The position numbers were made by a program, and so were the translations under genes. This document shows, piece after piece, positions 16,999 to 26,024 of a stretch of 64,000 bases of DNA. The notes beneath the pieces were generated by a model, which worked only from the letters and a program-made list of their open reading frames with translations, was not told where the DNA came from and made no database searches. Positions within the stretch are counted from its first letter, which is position 1. Every line of letters starts with the position of its first letter. The DNA comes from Dyadobacter sp. CY356 (GTDB lineage: Bacteria; Bacteroidota; Bacteroidia; Cytophagales; Spirosomataceae), in assembly GCF_021440195.1 (NCBI RefSeq), contig NZ_JAJTSZ010000001.1:930001-994000 (forward strand), read 5' to 3'.

Positions 16999-18900
16999 AT
17001 GATTTTAAACAGGACCAACATTCAGATTTTTCTGAATATTTCCGTACTTTTTCTTTGTCAGCACGTCTGCGGGCAAACAAGGTTGAAGGATTCTGTTGCA
17101 ACTGATTTAAAAAACAATTCCCAAAATGACACGCTTCGTGTTATTGAATTAAATAAACTGGCGTATGAAAATTTTTCATACGACGTGAAAAATCTTCTTG
17201 AATACAGTCAGCAGGCTTTGTCGCTGGCCAAGAAATTGAACTACAAACGCGGTCAGGCAGAAGCTTACAAGAACCTGGCATTATCTTCTATGCTTATTCA
17301 TGGTGACGTAACTGCCCTGAAATATTTGAATACGTCCTTGTCTTTGTTTTCCGGTTTGAAGGATACGATCGGTATCGCAACTGTAACCAATTACATGGGA
17401 TGTTATTATGCCATTGTGAAAGACTTTAAACAGGCGTTACCATTTCTTTTGAAATCCGAAAAATTGCTGGCAGCGCGCAAACATGTATTGAGGTTGACAA
17501 TACTTACCAATACGGGAACATGTTATGCAGATCTCAATGAATATGAAAAAGCAAAAGAATATTTAACACAGGCCGAGCAACTGGCTGCCAGCATAAAAAA
17601 TTATGACTGGATTGCTATGTCACTTCAAAACTCAGCGTCGCTTTATTTTAAACAGAACGATATGAAAATGGCTCTGGAAAAAAGCGATAAGGCTTTTGAT
17701 ATCATTCTGAGCCACCGCGTGAGTCCCAGAGAGCAACAGGCCATTTATCTATTGAAAGGTGATATCGCTTATAAATTACAACGGTTTGAAAGCGCGAAAA
17801 AATACTATCAGATAAGTGAAAGATTCGCCAGGCAAATGAGAAGCCGGGAGTATATGGCCGAAATATATTACAAATTTCATTTATTGGATTCCATAGCAGG
17901 TGACTATCAGAGTGCGTTGAAGAATTTTAAAAGTTATCAACTCATAACGGATAGTTTGCTCAACAAAAATAAGAATGAAATTATCACTTTATATAAAGTC
18001 AAATTTGCGTTAACAGAGCGGGAAGATGAGAATTACCGGTTGGTGGCTGCCAAAAAAACGGACAAAGAAATAATTTCCTATCAGCGGGTTATACTCTTTC
18101 TGGCTTTGCTGGCGCTTACTGCAATAGGTTTTGCTTTTGTAAGACTAAAAAAACTGAATTTCGAATTAAAGGATCTTAATCAAAGATTTGCACAGCAAAA
18201 CAGACAGCTGGAAGAAGTTAATGGCATAAAAAATAAAATATTCTCAGTTATCGCGCACGATCTGAGAAATCCGTTTGCTCAGTTTGTCAGTATTCTGGAT
18301 ATGTTTAAATCCCGGCTGCTGGAAGCAGATGAAATCATAACGATTCTTCCGTTTCTGGACAAGTCCGTAAATCATACAATGGATATGATGGAAAGACTTC
18401 TGATCTGGTCAAAAAGTCAGTTGGATGGATTTAAGGTAAAGCCGGAATGTTTTAATGTGTCAGCATTGATTCAGGATACGGTTGAAAAGCTGCAAAATCC
18501 GATTGAAGAAAAGAAACTGAAAGTAAGTATCCATCCGGCACCGGAACCGCCGCAGGTATGGGCAGATGTAGAAATGACCAGGATTGTATTTCGCAACTTG
18601 CTTTCAAATGCCATCAAATTTACCCCCTTGAACGGATCCATAGATATAGAAATGTTTAAGGAGGCTCAATCGTTGACCATTGCTTTAAAAGATACTGGTA
18701 TGGGACTCAATAGTGAGCAGCTTGCAAGTCTGTTTTCGTTTAATGTGAAAAGCACGAGAGGAACTGAAAATGAATCCGGGACAGGTCTCGGTCTTAAAAT
18801 CTGTTATGACTTACTGATGCTGAACAATGGAAAAATCCGGGTTGAAAGTGTTCTGAAAGAGGGTAGTACGTTTTTTGTCACTCTGCCTTTGAAAGGGTGA
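16999..18900 (+). CDS. TPR-containing transmembrane sensor histidine kinase
   Basis: A 633-residue orphan kinase. A signal peptide (ending LCQHVCG) exports a sensor region of TPR repeats (about residues 50-330, e.g. RGQAEAYKNLALSSMLI and YADLNEYEKAKEYLTQAEQL). One transmembrane helix (about 353-373, VILFLALLALTAIGFAFV) and a coiled segment lead to HisKA with the phospho-acceptor His420 in IAHDLRNPF, and HATPase_c with FRNLLSNAIKFTP, LKDTGMGL and GTGLGLKI. No response regulator gene is adjacent. Such TPR kinases probably sense stress or protein ligands in the periplasm; the ligand is unknown. Confidence 0.92.
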   Translation: MILNRTNIQIFLNISVLFLCQHVCGQTRLKDSVATDLKNNSQNDTLRVIELNKLAYENFSYDVKNLLEYSQQALSLAKKLNYKRGQAEAYKNLALSSMLIHGDVTALKYLNTSLSLFSGLKDTIGIATVTNYMGCYYAIVKDFKQALPFLLKSEKLLAARKHVLRLTILTNTGTCYADLNEYEKAKEYLTQAEQLAASIKNYDWIAMSLQNSASLYFKQNDMKMALEKSDKAFDIILSHRVSPREQQAIYLLKGDIAYKLQRFESAKKYYQISERFARQMRSREYMAEIYYKFHLLDSIAGDYQSALKNFKSYQLITDSLLNKNKNEIITLYKVKFALTEREDENYRLVAAKKTDKEIISYQRVILFLALLALTAIGFAFVRLKKLNFELKDLNQRFAQQNRQLEEVNGIKNKIFSVIAHDLRNPFAQFVSILDMFKSRLLEADEIITILPFLDKSVNHTMDMMERLLIWSKSQLDGFKVKPECFNVSALIQDTVEKLQNPIEEKKLKVSIHPAPEPPQVWADVEMTRIVFRNLLSNAIKFTPLNGSIDIEMFKEAQSLTIALKDTGMGLNSEQLASLFSFNVKSTRGTENESGTGLGLKICYDLLMLNNGKIRVESVLKEGSTFFVTLPLKG

Positions 18901-18957
18901 TCTTGTATTTTGAGCGTCCTGATAAATTTTGCACAAACCGCGTAATTCAGTTTTATT

Positions 18958-19470
18958 TCAAATTTTTCTTTTCCAGATAACCACTGCTGTAACGTCTCCA
19001 CCATTGGTTGTTTGCGTCACTACGTATTTTAATTCATTATCTGATAAAGTGTAAACCCTCTTCTGGATTGTTCCTTCCCAATTTGGATAAAATGCATTTT
19101 CAATTTGAAAGGTTATTGTTTTACTTTCTTTGTTGATTGTGTAAGTACCAAAATGAGAATTATTTCCTTGTACCAAAGCCGCATTTTCTTCGGGCGTAGC
19201 CTTGTTTTTGTCGCCTGCTGAAACTTTGGGACGCGATGCTTTTAATATTTGAATGGCATAATTTCCAGTCTTGTCAAAAACAAGTAAACCTTTGGGTGAA
19301 ATACCATAAGGAAGCGTTTTACTTCCATCCGGATTTATATTTTCTACCGCCACAAGAGTCCATAAACCAATTACCTCAACACTGTCTGGTATTAGATATT
19401 GTCGGGGTTTGTCGGCAAAAATCTGAGTTGCTGTCAGCAAAAGTACTGTTATTGAAATAAGCTTTTTCAT
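18958..19470 (-). CDS. Exported lipocalin-like domain protein
   Basis: A 170-residue protein with a cleavable signal peptide (MKKLISITVLLLTATQIFA). The mature domain has VIGLWTLVAVENINPDG near the start, SPKGLLVFDKTGNYAIQIL, HFGTYTINKESKTITFQIE and a final WKRKI strand, the layout of lipocalin-like beta-barrels. It likely binds a small hydrophobic compound, but nothing indicates which. It is divergent from the AraC-type regulator gene, with 95 nt between them, and might be its target. Confidence 0.75.
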   Translation of the reverse strand: MKKLISITVLLLTATQIFADKPRQYLIPDSVEVIGLWTLVAVENINPDGSKTLPYGISPKGLLVFDKTGNYAIQILKASRPKVSAGDKNKATPEENAALVQGNNSHFGTYTINKESKTITFQIENAFYPNWEGTIQKRVYTLSDNELKYVVTQTTNGGDVTAVVIWKRKI

Positions 19471-19565
19471 GTAATTATTATTTAAATCCGATTAATTTGA
19501 CAGGCAAAATTATACAAGAAAATCATTGCTACATTTGTACAAAGTCTCACTAATTCTGTACAATT

Positions 19566-20431
19566 ATGTCTGTTCGAACGCCGGTGCTTTATCAGCCATT
19601 TGAAATTGAATACAAGGAAATGGTTACTTTTCCGGGCAAGTCTCACAGGAATAATTACTTTATGCTGATCTATATTCTGGACGGAACCGGAACACAGTTT
19701 GTCAACCATCATCGGTTTAATTACCGAAAGGGAAATCTTTTTCTAATTACGCCACAGGATACCTTTTCGTTTGAAATTAGTAATCCTACCAAGTTCTTTT
19801 TTCTAAGTTTTAATACCTCCTACATCAAACTGATCAAAGATCATGATTGGGTGCAGCGAATGGATTTTATCCTGAATAATGCAAGCCACAGGCCTGGTTG
19901 TATACTTAAAAATAAGGTCGATAAACCTTTGATTGCCTCTTTGGTTGAGAATATCGTACAAGAGCAAAATAACCAGCAGTTATATTACAGTAAAATAACT
20001 GAGACAATCGTGCAAACTATTATTCTGGTTGTAGCCAGAAATATTGCTTTGAACTTCCCAAAAATATAAAGGAGAATACCGGCGAAGCGGTTTTGGATAT
20101 TTTGCATTATATCCAGGAAAATATATTCTTGCCAGATCGTTTGAAGGTGGAAGAGATTTGCTCGAAGCTTGGGATTTCTGTAAGTTATCTGGGGAAATAT
20201 TTCAAAAAACAAACAGGTGAAACTTTGCAGCAATATATCATCAATTATAAGCTCAGATTGGTTGAGATGAGACTGTTACATAGTGATATGCGTATCAATG
20301 AAATTGTATTTGAGCTGAATTACACGGATGAAAGTCATTTAAACCGGTTGTTTAAAAAATACAAAGGTGTTAATCCATCTGAGTTTCGGAAGGTTCAGCG
20401 TAGTATTCTGAACATGGATAAGGTCTTATAA
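19566..20431 (+). pseudogene. AraC-family regulator broken by a one-base frameshift
   Basis: Two frames together give one AraC regulator of about 288 residues. The first (19566-20069) carries the cupin-like sensor domain (LIYILDGTGTQFVNHH, GNLFLITPQDTFSFEI) and stops just after ALNFPKI. The second supplies the double HTH (LKVEEICSKLGISVSYLGKY, then KQTGETLQQYIINYKLRL and LNYTDESHLNRLFKKYKGV). At 20060-20064 there are five A; with six, the reading is PKNIKENTGEAVLDILHY and joins the two parts smoothly. Either the gene is inactivated, a sequencing or assembly error removed an A, or polymerase slippage restores the frame. A -7-like TACATTTG lies at 19530-19537. Confidence 0.8.
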
Positions 20432-20471
20432 AACCAGTACTGAAATTTTTATTTTTAGTCATCTGGTAAAT

Positions 20472-20519
20472 AAAAAGAGCTGTCTTAACCTGACTGAAAA
20501 GGTTGAAACAGCTCTTTTT
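20472..20519. terminator. Bidirectional terminator
   Basis: AAAAAGAGCTGT (20472-20483) pairs with ACAGCTCTTTTT (20508-20519), with an additional inner AACCT/AGGTT stem. It lies between the convergent araC-type gene and the esterase gene. Confidence 0.85.
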
Positions 20520-20536
20520 CTTATCAATCGAAAGGC

Positions 20537-22690
20537 TTACAATACAATGATTTGTTTGGAAACATTTATTCCATTTGCCCTTATCCGCAGAATGTATTTG
20601 CCTGACGTAAGATTTTTTACCTGTATTTTAACACGGCTTTTCATATCCTGCGTTTGGGTTATCATGATTCTTCCGTAAAGGTCGTAGACGATTATTTCAG
20701 CATTTTCTACATCGTCACGGGATTCAACATAAATATCATCACGGGCACCCGGATTTGGGTAAACCACAAAATCCACATCTCCGTCTGTGACAACTTCCAG
20801 ATCATTGGAATAGGCAGAGTAACAGGTCAGCAGATTATTTTCCAAAGTGAAAGTTTGAAACGCTCTTGCAGCATAGGTGCCTTTAATATTTGTTTTAATC
20901 GTATTGCTGGCATCATTTTCCAATATTTGCCCGTCTCGTTTCCAGTTGTAGGATTCATTCAGGCCTGTTTCGGTAATCGTTGCCGTTGCTGAAAATGGTC
21001 CCGATTTGGCTATAACCGGCGTAGGAACTTCCGGGCGAATGATCAATGAAGACGCGTTGGAATTATCTGATGTACATCCCAACACATTTTGGCCATTAAC
21101 AAAATAAGTACCACTTTCCTTTACACTAATGGCAGAAGCCGCCGAGATTGACGTATTGTTGCCTTGTTTATACCAGCTATACTGGTCATTTCCTGGATTG
21201 ATGGAAAACGTAAAGGCGGAATCCGAACATTCCTGCTGTGCTCCGGCTTGCAAGATAGTAGGCGTTGCAGGTTTTATGCTGCTTGAAATCGTAATTTTCT
21301 GAGAACGCATTGTGTTTCCATATGCATCGCGCAGTTTGGCATAATAAACACCCGGATTGGAAACGTTAATTGCTCTGCCGCCTTCGGTGCTCGTATTTCC
21401 GTTTACTTCTTTAGTCCAGGTATAATTAAGATAACCGTCCGGTAAACTCAGATTGACAGAAGCATTATTTGGAGCACAAACACTGGTGATCCTTGGTTCA
21501 TCTGTAATGGCAACAGGGGCAACGGTTAAAAAGAAGTTGGCCGACAATGCATCGTTCCAGGCATTTGCCAGGACAGTTAAGGCGTCGGCACCATAAAAGT
21601 GGGTTCCGTCGGCACGCTGAGCTGGTAAATTATCCGTTGACGGACCAGGATAAGCAATGCCTGGTAAATCATTTATAACTGCGTTTTGGGCATCTATAAT
21701 AGGTTGATGAACACTATTGCTGGCATAAGAAGTCCTTGCGATAACCCATGGAATTTTTTTGTTTACGTCCGATGCAAGTTTAGAAATTACAAATTTCAAT
21801 TTATTTTTATATTCGTCTGAACTCATTTTCATAGGAACATTGTCAGATTCTCCCTGCATCCACAAAATCGTACGGGCGCCATATTGTTTTACGTAATATT
21901 GCAATGCAAGCCGAAGATTGCCATAGGGCATTTGGGAAGGCAAAATGAAGGTATGGTCCGTGTAAACAGAATATGTCGGGATATTTTGGCTGCTTTCTAC
22001 CCAGTTTAAAATGGAAGTGCCACTCCATGCGGTGTTGACAAACATTACCGGAACATTGAGTTTTTTAACCAGCAAATCACCCAGAAGTCCCCAGCACCAG
22101 CTTCCGTGGCCACGGGGCCCCATCACATCTTCTGTACTGTTCAGTTGCTTGAAGGTCGGATACGCCAGATCCTGCGTATTGTTGTTGTCTTCATTGTTAT
22201 CCGCGACGTAATTTACTCTGTCTTCCGAAGCGCCGGGAGGAAAAGCGTTGGAGTAATTGTGGTCGATCATACCCTGTGCGTTGGATTGTCCCGATATGAT
22301 CAAAACCTCACCGACACCGGTCCGGGAAATGGTCGCTGGATTTCCAATAACAACTCCATTTTTTGATCCCCTCACCTCCAGTTTATACCAGCCCCCAACT
22401 AAACGTAAGGTTCCGCTAAAAACTCCTCCCGAAGGATTATCCTGTAAAGTGGTCCACGTGATCTCCTTTCCTTGATTGGCAGCTACCGGTGTAGCCTGCA
22501 CTTCAATTTTATCCACCGCCAGAGCATAGCTTCCACTGATAGTGACTGTGGCAGAACCACCAAGTTCACGCTGATAAACGGAACGTTCGAGGGGCGCTGT
22601 TAAACTTATCTGGGCATTTACGAAGGCTGGTGTTAGCAAAAAAAACATCCATTTCAATGAAATACGAAGGGTCTTGAAACTTTTACTCAC
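20537..22690 (-). CDS. T9SS-exported SGNH/sialate O-acetylesterase-like hydrolase
   Basis: A 717-residue secreted protein. A signal peptide (ending TPAFVNA) precedes a short beta domain, then an SGNH-type esterase domain with the nucleophile motif ISGQSNAQGM, the oxyanion-region NTAWSGTSILNW, WMQGESDN, and the catalytic Asp/His pair in ADGTHFYG; these match carbohydrate acetylesterases of the sialate O-acetylesterase group. Ig-like beta domains follow (about 400-620). The last 80 residues are a type A sorting domain (VYPNPGARDDIYVESRD, IIVYDLYGRIM, LTSGKYILRI), which directs passage by type IX secretion and surface attachment. It probably deacetylates polysaccharides outside the cell. Confidence 0.9.
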   Translation of the reverse strand: MSKSFKTLRISLKWMFFLLTPAFVNAQISLTAPLERSVYQRELGGSATVTISGSYALAVDKIEVQATPVAANQGKEITWTTLQDNPSGGVFSGTLRLVGGWYKLEVRGSKNGVVIGNPATISRTGVGEVLIISGQSNAQGMIDHNYSNAFPPGASEDRVNYVADNNEDNNNTQDLAYPTFKQLNSTEDVMGPRGHGSWCWGLLGDLLVKKLNVPVMFVNTAWSGTSILNWVESSQNIPTYSVYTDHTFILPSQMPYGNLRLALQYYVKQYGARTILWMQGESDNVPMKMSSDEYKNKLKFVISKLASDVNKKIPWVIARTSYASNSVHQPIIDAQNAVINDLPGIAYPGPSTDNLPAQRADGTHFYGADALTVLANAWNDALSANFFLTVAPVAITDEPRITSVCAPNNASVNLSLPDGYLNYTWTKEVNGNTSTEGGRAINVSNPGVYYAKLRDAYGNTMRSQKITISSSIKPATPTILQAGAQQECSDSAFTFSINPGNDQYSWYKQGNNTSISAASAISVKESGTYFVNGQNVLGCTSDNSNASSLIIRPEVPTPVIAKSGPFSATATITETGLNESYNWKRDGQILENDASNTIKTNIKGTYAARAFQTFTLENNLLTCYSAYSNDLEVVTDGDVDFVVYPNPGARDDIYVESRDDVENAEIIVYDLYGRIMITQTQDMKSRVKIQVKNLTSGKYILRIRANGINVSKQIIVL

Positions 22691-23225
22691 TTTATCTTGG
22701 TTTATTGATGTTTACCTTCTGAAAAGGCAAATGATTATTGACAAAATATCCCGGCAGAAATGAATCCTGATTTTTGAATTATTCCATTTACCAGGGAACC
22801 TGAATTGACCTTAAATTTGTATAAGAAATCGCAAGATGGCTGCATATTTCCCGCTCTAAGACAGCAAATACAGATATTGTAACTGATGCTTACATAATTA
22901 TCTTTTGATCTTATAATTTACAAATATCTGTTAATTTTCTCAGGACTGATGCACCGTTTAATTGAAGATTTTGGTATCATGGAATAATTATGTTTTGAGT
23001 TGAAATTAAAAACGATGAGAAATTATGTTAGTTGATTGATAATGAGTTGATTGAAATTTGGTTATTGTACTTATTTTTAACTATATTTTTTTGCACTAAT
23101 CTCTGACTAATTTCAATCCTTCATGATATTTAAATCAAAAATCCTCTGAATAAGGTACAACTGCTCTCATCTGTGTTGCCTTTACAGAACAGTTCATTAA
23201 GTTAAGATTCAGATCATAGAAATTA
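22691..23225. other. Intergenic stretch with no recognised feature
   Basis: 535 nt of A/T-rich sequence upstream of the esterase gene. I see no RNA fold, repeat or convincing coding frame, and no exact TAnnTTTG element on the minus strand close to the esterase start. Confidence 0.6.
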
Positions 23226-23495
23226 TTAATTGCGTGATGCAAAAGTAGGCTGGGGATTTTCTATAATGAGTTTTGGGCGGTATACAAGAAGTACACAGGA
23301 AAAGAAAATACGTATACAAAAGGTAAACAAGGTGATAAAAATGCAGATCAGGATATTTTTGAGCAAGGAATAGTATTGAACTTTTTCTGATTCCAGCGGT
23401 TTTGCAAGGTTATTGCTTTGACGGAATTGGTTTTCGAAGTCTTGAAAGTCGGTTAGTCCGGTTTTAATTGTACATGAGGATAATATTAGACACAA
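23226..23495 (-). CDS. Doubtful small ORF with one membrane segment
   Basis: 89 codons beginning with TTG at 23495, overlapping the final stop codon of the preceding antitoxin remnant. The front reads CLILSSC, which resembles a lipobox but may be chance, and a single hydrophobic helix lies near residues 43-70 (LLKNILICIFITLFTFCI). I recognise no family. The position directly behind a broken antitoxin suggests either a partner-gene remnant or a non-coding leftover. Confidence 0.25.
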   Translation of the reverse strand: MCLILSSCTIKTGLTDFQDFENQFRQSNNLAKPLESEKVQYYSLLKNILICIFITLFTFCIRIFFSCVLLVYRPKLIIENPQPTFASRN

Positions 23496-23728
23496 TAACC
23501 TTGTGCAAGCCTGTCAATTTCATCTGTAATGAAATTGATGCCATTGTTGTATTGATTATTATTTAAAGGGTTTACTTTATTACTGGAATGAAACTTTTCA
23601 AGCCATTAGTTGAATTCTTCAACATTACGGAAAACCTTTGTTCCTTTTTCCAACAATATATTAAAAGCCGAAAGTTTTTCACTATCAGATTCACAATCCT
23701 TCAATAAAAATGCCAAATAATTATCCAT
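23486..23728 (-). pseudogene. DUF2384 (Xre/MbcA/ParS toxin-binding) antitoxin remnant with internal stop
   Basis: From the ATG at 23728 one frame encodes 80 residues interrupted by a single TAA as codon 41 (23608-23606). Before the stop, ILLEKGTKVFRNVEEFN, and after it, WLEKFHSSNKVNPL and NNGINFITDEIDRLAQGYCV, together follow the pattern of the DUF2384 toxin-binding domain (F-x-x-W-L...GI-x-x-I-x-D-E-I-x-R-x-x-x-G). The frame is the same on both sides, so this is a substitution rather than an indel. No HTH precedes it; short domain-only versions exist in Bacteroidetes. No intact toxin gene is next to it. Confidence 0.55.
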
Positions 23729-23808
23729 GGATTTATGTTTGTTTAGTTAGATAAATATACAGAATTCAGAGTGTAAGCAAAATCTCTAAATTCTGTAAAC
23801 TAAATATC

Positions 23809-24711
23809 CTACATCACATATCCGTCTTTCGGTAAAATTTTATCCGGAATCAGATCAGCCTCAATGGTTTGCAGTAAGTTTATTTCGATGGTTCGGGAAA
23901 GCGAGCGCATGGGGATATCATTATGGTTGCCCTCGAACGGACTTTGCATCACGTAAGAAATTCCTTCAACATAAAAGAAAAGAAAGGAAATCACAAAAGT
24001 GATGGGAATTGCAATTCTTCCAATGCTGTCAATAAGTCCCATTGGTAAAATCAATGTAAAAATAAAAATAGTCAAGTGGACATAAAAACTGTATTGCGTA
24101 GGGAAAATGGTGTTTTTTATCCGCTCGCAACCTCCCATTGAATCGGTTAGGCGCGCTAATGTGTTGTCAAGACTTTGGAATAAAATCGGAGTGATATAAC
24201 CTTTGTCATAAGCTGAGGTAATCCTTTTTTCCAAAAGCAGAATAATGGCGTTGGGAATATTTTGATGTTTAGACACGAAGTCCAGTTCTTCTGGTTGCAA
24301 ATGCAAATTGGCGTCAACAAGAACTGTTTCCTGACGAAGCGTATTACATAATGCATAACACCAGGCAATTTGCAAATGCGCAATGTTGTCTATGATTTCT
24401 TTTTTCTCAACAGGATCTGTTTTAATTATGGCGATGGATTGTCTGACCAGCGTCCGGCTGTCGTTCACAATAGCGCCCCACAATCTTCTCGCTTCCCACC
24501 AGCGGTCATAGGCAGAGTTGGTACGAAAACCTAAAAGGAGCGAAAGCGCAGTGCCAACGATGGAAATTATGGAAATTGGGAAAACAAGAAAATGCCAGTT
24601 TTCATATTGATAAAGATAAAAGACAAAAGCAGCGTAACTTGTCACCGCAAGTACTCCGACCCATATTCCTTTCAAAAGGCGCCAGATTGAAAAAACTTCT
24701 TTAACGTACAT
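23809..24711 (-). CDS. Bestrophin-family ion channel
   Basis: A 300-residue membrane protein of the bacterial bestrophin (YneE/UPF0187) family, pentameric anion or cation channels. Hallmarks are the N-terminal amphipathic start (MYVKEVFSIWRLLKG), hydrophobic helices near 15-60, the highly conserved FRTNSAYDRWWEARRLWG stretch, and later LPMGLIDSIGRIAIP with a following VEGISYVMQSPFEG, where the acidic/Pro region resembles the family's cytosolic gate. Ion selectivity and regulation are not deducible. It starts 41 nt downstream of the acetyltransferase gene on the same strand, so they may be co-transcribed. Confidence 0.92.
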   Translation of the reverse strand: MYVKEVFSIWRLLKGIWVGVLAVTSYAAFVFYLYQYENWHFLVFPISIISIVGTALSLLLGFRTNSAYDRWWEARRLWGAIVNDSRTLVRQSIAIIKTDPVEKKEIIDNIAHLQIAWCYALCNTLRQETVLVDANLHLQPEELDFVSKHQNIPNAIILLLEKRITSAYDKGYITPILFQSLDNTLARLTDSMGGCERIKNTIFPTQYSFYVHLTIFIFTLILPMGLIDSIGRIAIPITFVISFLFFYVEGISYVMQSPFEGNHNDIPMRSLSRTIEINLLQTIEADLIPDKILPKDGYVM

Positions 24712-24752
24712 TGGTTAATATTAGACCGGCCTTATGAATTTAAGGCCAATAA

Positions 24753-25273
24753 TTACACCAAGATAGATAAATCCAATTGAAAAAGGCTTGAAGTGCCATC
24801 TTTATAATGTTCAGGAAGACCTTCTGTATCACTTAACGTGGTGATTCCTAAATATTCAAATCCGCAGCTGATATAATAATTGTTCAATTTATCATTACCA
24901 CTGCCTGTATCCATTCGGATAAATCTTTTATTATTTTTCAATGCAAAAGCGGTTGTCCAGGCCACAATTTGTTTCACAAACCCCATCCCTCGAAAAGCTG
25001 GTCTGGTAGCAATTCTGTGCAGGTAAACGGCCGGATCATTATTCTTTTCTAACCAGATCGAAGGATCACTAAAAGTTGTACAGAAAATGCAGGCAATTTG
25101 ATTATCCACCATTATTTTCCATTGGTGATTTTCCAGAATGTCAGTAATAATCATTTTTGGATCAAAACCTTTCCAGTATTTTTTGCTACGCTTTTCTGAT
25201 ATTCTGTGGCTTGATCGTATAGTTTAATAATTTCATCAAGATCGGCCAACGCTGCATTCCCGATCGTTATCAT
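24753..25273 (-). pseudogene. GNAT acetyltransferase split by a one-base frameshift
   Basis: The clear frame (25154-24753, 133 residues) has the GNAT core: AIYLHRIATRPAFRGMGFVK with the acetyl-CoA loop, FIRMDTGSGNDKLNNYYISC and GFEYLGI, but it lacks the first two helices. These are found just upstream in another frame from an ATG at 25273 (MITIGNAALADLDEIIKLYD, then QATEYQKSVAK). At the junction the minus strand has six A (plus strand T6 at 25179-25184); seven would give AKKYWKGFDPKMIITDI and one continuous 173-residue protein. So a single A is missing, by mutation or sequencing error. The truncated product alone is unlikely to fold normally. Confidence 0.75.
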
Positions 25274-25580
25274 CGTTATTTTTTAAGCAAAATTACGGAT
25301 GAAAATAATTTTAAAACAGATACAATTTTTTAAAATACCGGCATAACAGATTTTCAATTTGACCTTCATTACTGTCGATTTTAAATCAATATTAATCCAT
25401 CATGCACTTTCCATATCCAAACCGTTTACAGGTATCACTGCCACAGAGGATTAGAGAATTAATAATTATTTAATGTTTATTTTGAAATTTTTCAGGAAAT
25501 AACAGCGTTTCGGATACGGTATTATTTATATATTTTTTTTAACATAACATTTAACAAAGAAGTCAATCGCTTACATAATC
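25274..25580. other. Divergent intergenic region
   Basis: 307 nt between the acetyltransferase and a small exported protein. The part next to 25581 is very T/A-rich (runs of T around 25535), suggesting a promoter, but I find no exact consensus pair. Confidence 0.5.
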
Positions 25581-25964
25581 ATGAAAACTTCAATCAAAAC
25601 CATATTAGTTGCTTTTGCAGTAGTTACTTCAATCGCATTTACAGCTAACGCCAAAGGAAACGATAATAAAAAAACATCTGATTTAAATACCGGAGTATAC
25701 ATCAATAAAGAAGGAAGGATCAATGTACTGGTCGATCAGGCCAATGAAGACGCAGCCACAACAATTTTGATAAAAAATGAAAGTGGGGAAGTGGTATACA
25801 GTGAAGTTGTTGAAAAGGGAAATCAGCAATTCGGGCGCGTTTTGAACGTAGACAAACTTGAAGATGGCCAGTACGAAATTGAAGTAAAAAGCAAAAACGA
25901 CAGCCAGATTAAAACTTTCCAGGTATCTGAACCCAAAGCTGAGCGTGTTATTGAAATGCAATAA
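25581..25964 (+). CDS. Small exported beta-sandwich protein
   Basis: A 127-residue protein with a clean signal peptide (SIKTILVAFAVVTSIAFTANA). The mature part, from NTGVYINKEGRINVLVD through ATTILIKNESGEVVYSEVV to LEDGQYEIEVKSKND, looks like one Ig-like beta domain similar in style to the C-terminal domains of Bacteroidetes secreted proteins, but the usual VYPNP sorting start is absent. It is likely periplasmic and is of unknown function. A strong hairpin follows immediately. Confidence 0.75.
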   Translation: MKTSIKTILVAFAVVTSIAFTANAKGNDNKKTSDLNTGVYINKEGRINVLVDQANEDAATTILIKNESGEVVYSEVVEKGNQQFGRVLNVDKLEDGQYEIEVKSKNDSQIKTFQVSEPKAERVIEMQ

Positions 25965-25985
25965 TCACAAGGTTAAAAATGCTAT

Positions 25986-26023
25986 AAAAAAGTGGCTTGC
26001 GTTAGTTCGCAAGCCACTTTTTT
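25986..26023. terminator. Bidirectional terminator
   Basis: AAAAAAGTGGCTTGCG, whose last base is at 26001, pairs with CGCAAGCCACTTTTTT from 26008. The stem is perfect, G/C-rich and flanked by A and T runs, between convergent genes. Confidence 0.9.
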
Positions 26024-26024
26024 G

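Noticed and set aside
19505-19512. TAATTTTG on the minus strand as promoter of the lipocalin-like gene
   Set aside because: It matches TAnnTTTG, but no -33 TTTG lies at 19-21 nt, so it was not listed.
20055-20075. Programmed -1 frameshifting in the AraC gene
   Set aside because: The site reads CCA AAA ATA TAA and lacks a canonical X-XXY-YYZ slippery heptamer or an obvious downstream pseudoknot; a simple one-base lesion explains it better.
22691-23225. Possible non-coding RNA in the long gap before the esterase gene
   Set aside because: I found no extended stem, terminator or promoter pair; A/T richness alone is not evidence.
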